NCBI RefSeq assembly: GCF_905220415.1
Contig: NC_059539.1
Span: 4,464,001 to 4,528,000, forward strand
DNA length: 64,000 nt
Direction of reading: 5' to 3'
DNA from: Colias croceus
Taxonomy: Eukaryota > Arthropoda > Insecta > Lepidoptera > Pieridae
In this document: positions 61,710 through 64,000 of the stretch, in pieces
Position numbering within the stretch: position 1 is the stretch's first letter
Layout of the letters: every line of letters begins with the position of its first letter
Made by a program: the position numbers and the translations under genes
The notes under the pieces: generated by a model
Seen by the model: only the letters and a program-made list of their open reading frames with translations
What the model was told of the DNA's origin: nothing
The model's database searches: none

Positions 61710-61932
61710 AGATCTGTGGTAGACTGTATGGAAATTTGTAAATTATAATCTGTGCATAATGGCGGTTTTCGGCTTGTGTTTCTTGTACTAAGTCGCGGAT
61801 GTTTGGTTATAATTTTTTGTGGTGAATCGTTGATTTTATTAAATAATTGTGAGTGCCTTTTCAACATAATATATGTGGATACAGTTTATTGATTTATTCT
61901 TTTAATAATTCATTTTTTCATAATTGCAGGCA
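61710..61932 (+). promoter_or_regulatory. Acinus 5' leader: first exon, two short upstream ORFs, 5' UTR intron
   Basis: A non-coding exon probably ends at 61848 (AATAATT|GTGAGTG), and the coding exon begins at 61930 after TTTTTCATAATTGCAG. The first exon holds two small upstream ORFs: 61759-61791 (MAVFGLCFLY, stop) and 61799-61825 (MFGYNFLW, stop). If both are in the mature leader they could lower translation of Acinus. The exact transcription start is unknown and must lie within about 50 bp of the transposon end, or inside the transposon. Confidence 0.5.
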
Positions 61933-64000
61933 ATGCGTCGTAGGAGTGATAAAGGAGCTACCAAAAAGGCAAAAGCATCGCCTGAAAAAAAAGAAAAGGA
62001 AAAACCAGAAAAATTGAAACGTACCAGAAGTAGACGTAGAAAACAATCATCTTCATCTGAAAATGAGCCTGTCGAAGAAAGCGTTTCCAAACAAATAAAC
62101 GAAGTTTCTGAACCTGTTACAGAAGCAGTCCCCCCGGTCGTTGCAAAGGAAGAGAGTCCAGAACAGTCTCAAGAGCAAGTATGGCAGGTAAAAGCTGCTG
62201 ATACTTCTGATGGGGGCGAGATACAAAAACTTAAAATATGTCTCACTCGTCCACCATCCACTCCTGAAAGAGTTGACAGGTCTCCACGTAGCAAGAGAAA
62301 GCATTCGCGCGCTACTAGTTCTAGTGATACGCCTAGTGTTGAAAGTGAAGAAAAAAAGAAACCGAAACATCGTACTAGAAGGTTTACAGCAGAAGCAAAA
62401 GATTCTCTAGAAAAAAGTTCATCTGTTCATAGTGATGAGATGGAGAATGAGAGTCAAGCACAACCTTCAACAAAATCCGATTCTGATATAAGTCAAAGTA
62501 ATGAATCAAAAGAAACAAAGGAAACTACATCATATGAGACACCAATGTCAACAACAAATGATGATAAAGATGAAAAAACTGAAACATCAGAAACAGTTAA
62601 AAGTGAATCATTAAATCAGGATAAGGATGAACAGGATAAAATATCTGATGCAGATACAACTGTAGCTTCTCCTAAACAGCAAGAGGAGGTAACTGCTTCT
62701 CCAGAGAAGAAAAGTCCTATAAGGAAACGGAGCTCCTCACTTGAGAAATCTGAAGTACTGGAATTACATGCTGAGGATAGTAGGTGTGAATCATCTGACT
62801 TTAATGAACCTCAGGAAGAAGACTCTAAGGACACAAGTGTGAAGCCAAAGGACGAAGAGATCACAGAAGATTCTAATAAGGTAAGTATTAATGAACCAGA
62901 AAATGAAGTTTCAGGGAAAACTGAGTCTACTACTGAGGTTCAAACTACTGATACTAAAAATGATGTTGTAGAGGTAAGCAATGAGGAAACAAAAAAAGAA
63001 TCTGTCAACACACAGGAGATGTCCAGTGAAGCAACGGAAGTTGAGGATAATCAACAGCATACATCAGGTGAGGGCAATGAAGAGCCTAACAATGTAGAGA
63101 AACCAAGTAATATACAGGAAATTGAAGAAAACAAAACAGAAAGCAAAAATAAAGAAGAGATTCAAAAAGAAACAGAAGTTGCTAAGCCCTCTGAAGAAAT
63201 TTCTAATGGCCAGGCAACATCTATAGTGATAAACAGAAAGCGGCGATGGGGGTCTCGCCCCAGTAAACTTACAACCCAAAAGTCTTTAACAATATCAACT
63301 GACATTCTGAAAGAAATAATACCAGATGTGAAACCAGCAGAATTTGAAGAAGTTATTGAAGAGAGGAAACATAAAAGAATTGAAGTTCCCGAAAGAATTG
63401 AGAGACCAGTATTGCCTAAAATTGTAATTGACAACACAGAAAATGTGGAGCGAAATAAAAAAGAGTCTGATGATAAGGACAAGGAGAATTCTGGAGAGAA
63501 AAAGTCATCAGATTCACAATTAGTTTCATCAAGGAAAATATCGATTGTAAAGGACAATGACAGCATTATTGCTCGACCACCGAGTCCTCCCAGGCATAAG
63601 CAATCAAACATTTTGTTCATAACAAATCTGGTCAGACCATTCACATTACCACAGCTCAAGAACTTGCTACAAAGAACTGGAAGGATATCTGAAAATGGCT
63701 TTTGGATTGATAGAATCAAGTCAAAATGTTTTGTTATATATGAGAATGAGGAGTAAGTTTTAATTTCTTAAAATGTATTTGTTTGATATTTATAGCACTT
63801 TATATCTAATATTTTTATTACAATTCAGTCAAGCTGTGGAAACAAGACATGCTCTACATGGGGTAACTTGGCCAGTATCAAATCCTAAAACATTACAAGT
63901 TGATTTTTCTACTCAAGAGGAATTTGATAAAGCAAAGGCCAATGAAGATACAGATAATGCTAAAGCGTCCACAATCCCAGGAACAGTAGAAGATTGGCTT
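61933..64000 (+). CDS. Acn: Acinus, exons 2 and 3 (664 codons visible), runs off right edge
   Basis: Acinus is a nuclear RNA-binding scaffold of the ASAP complex (with RNPS1 and SAP18) linked to the exon junction complex, splicing and apoptotic chromatin changes; in flies it also affects autophagy. Exon 61933-63752 and exon 63829-64000 are joined by a phase-2 GT/AG intron (GAGGA|GTAAGT, TTCAG|TCAAG). The N-terminus is basic (MRRRSDKGATKKAKASPEKK, RTRSRRRKQSSSSE), followed by about 380 Glu/Ser/Thr/Lys-rich disordered residues. Next is a conserved patch at about 434-470 (KRRWGSRPSK, SLTISTDILKEIIPDVKP). The RRM from about 557 reads NILFITNLVRPFTLPQLKNL, GFWIDRIKSKCFVIYENED and ALHGVTWPVSNPKTLQVDF, which fits Acinus closely. 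No SAP domain is visible at the N-terminus, unlike the long human isoform. The remaining C-terminus, including the RNPS1/SAP18-binding motif, lies beyond the window. Confidence 0.93.

Noticed and set aside
61902..63719. Long minus-strand frames opposite Acinus
   Set aside because: Shadows of the Glu/Ser/Lys-rich Acinus exon; the products are artefactual Phe/Leu/Ser-rich strings.
1..64000. CRISPR array, bacterial operon or phage features
   Set aside because: No regularly spaced repeats; spliced genes and eukaryotic retroelements show this is an animal nuclear genome.

Overview
This window looks like lepidopteran (moth or butterfly) nuclear DNA. It is AT-rich, its genes are intron-split, and it is littered with repeats of moth/butterfly type: a 5'-truncated Jockey/CR1-type LINE, tRNA-derived SINEs, and many copies of a repeat that starts like ACTAGCTTTCCGCCCGCGGC and ends like TAATATTAGTAGGAT. 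The species was not determined.

Layout. Positions 1-381 (-) hold the start of a LINE ORF1/gag-like gene that runs off the left edge. Positions 755-2695 hold a complete 1,925-bp non-autonomous DNA transposon, followed by small repeats and a tRNA-derived SINE (4228-4440). Positions 5732-8933 (-) hold the last seven exons of a receptor tyrosine kinase; its signal-peptide exon(s) were not found and should lie further right. Positions 8.9-50.2 kb form a gene desert. It contains scattered CpG-rich islands (possible enhancers or promoters), a short retro-insert with a 17-bp target duplication, a 3.6-kb inverted-repeat element split by a dead LINE, a CACTA-like element split by another repeat, a short inverted-repeat element carrying a THAP-like start, a second SINE and a perfect 27-bp hairpin. 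From 50.2 kb onward the window is gene-dense: an XK-related membrane protein (-, 50227-53256, 4 exons), mitochondrial ribosome assembly factor MALSU1/RsfS (+, 55009-56199, 3 exons), cyclin Y (-, 57172-58182, single coding exon), and Acinus (+, 61933 to the right edge).

The five host genes do not form one pathway. XKR and MALSU1 are divergent, and MALSU1 and cyclin Y are convergent. A second copy of the 1,925-bp transposon sits immediately upstream of Acinus.

The main discovery is that transposon. The two copies are 57 kb apart, have exactly equal length, differ by about nine substitutions by eye, share 24-bp perfect terminal inverted repeats and are flanked by different perfect 8-bp target duplications. 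It has moved recently, and I cannot assign its termini to a named family.
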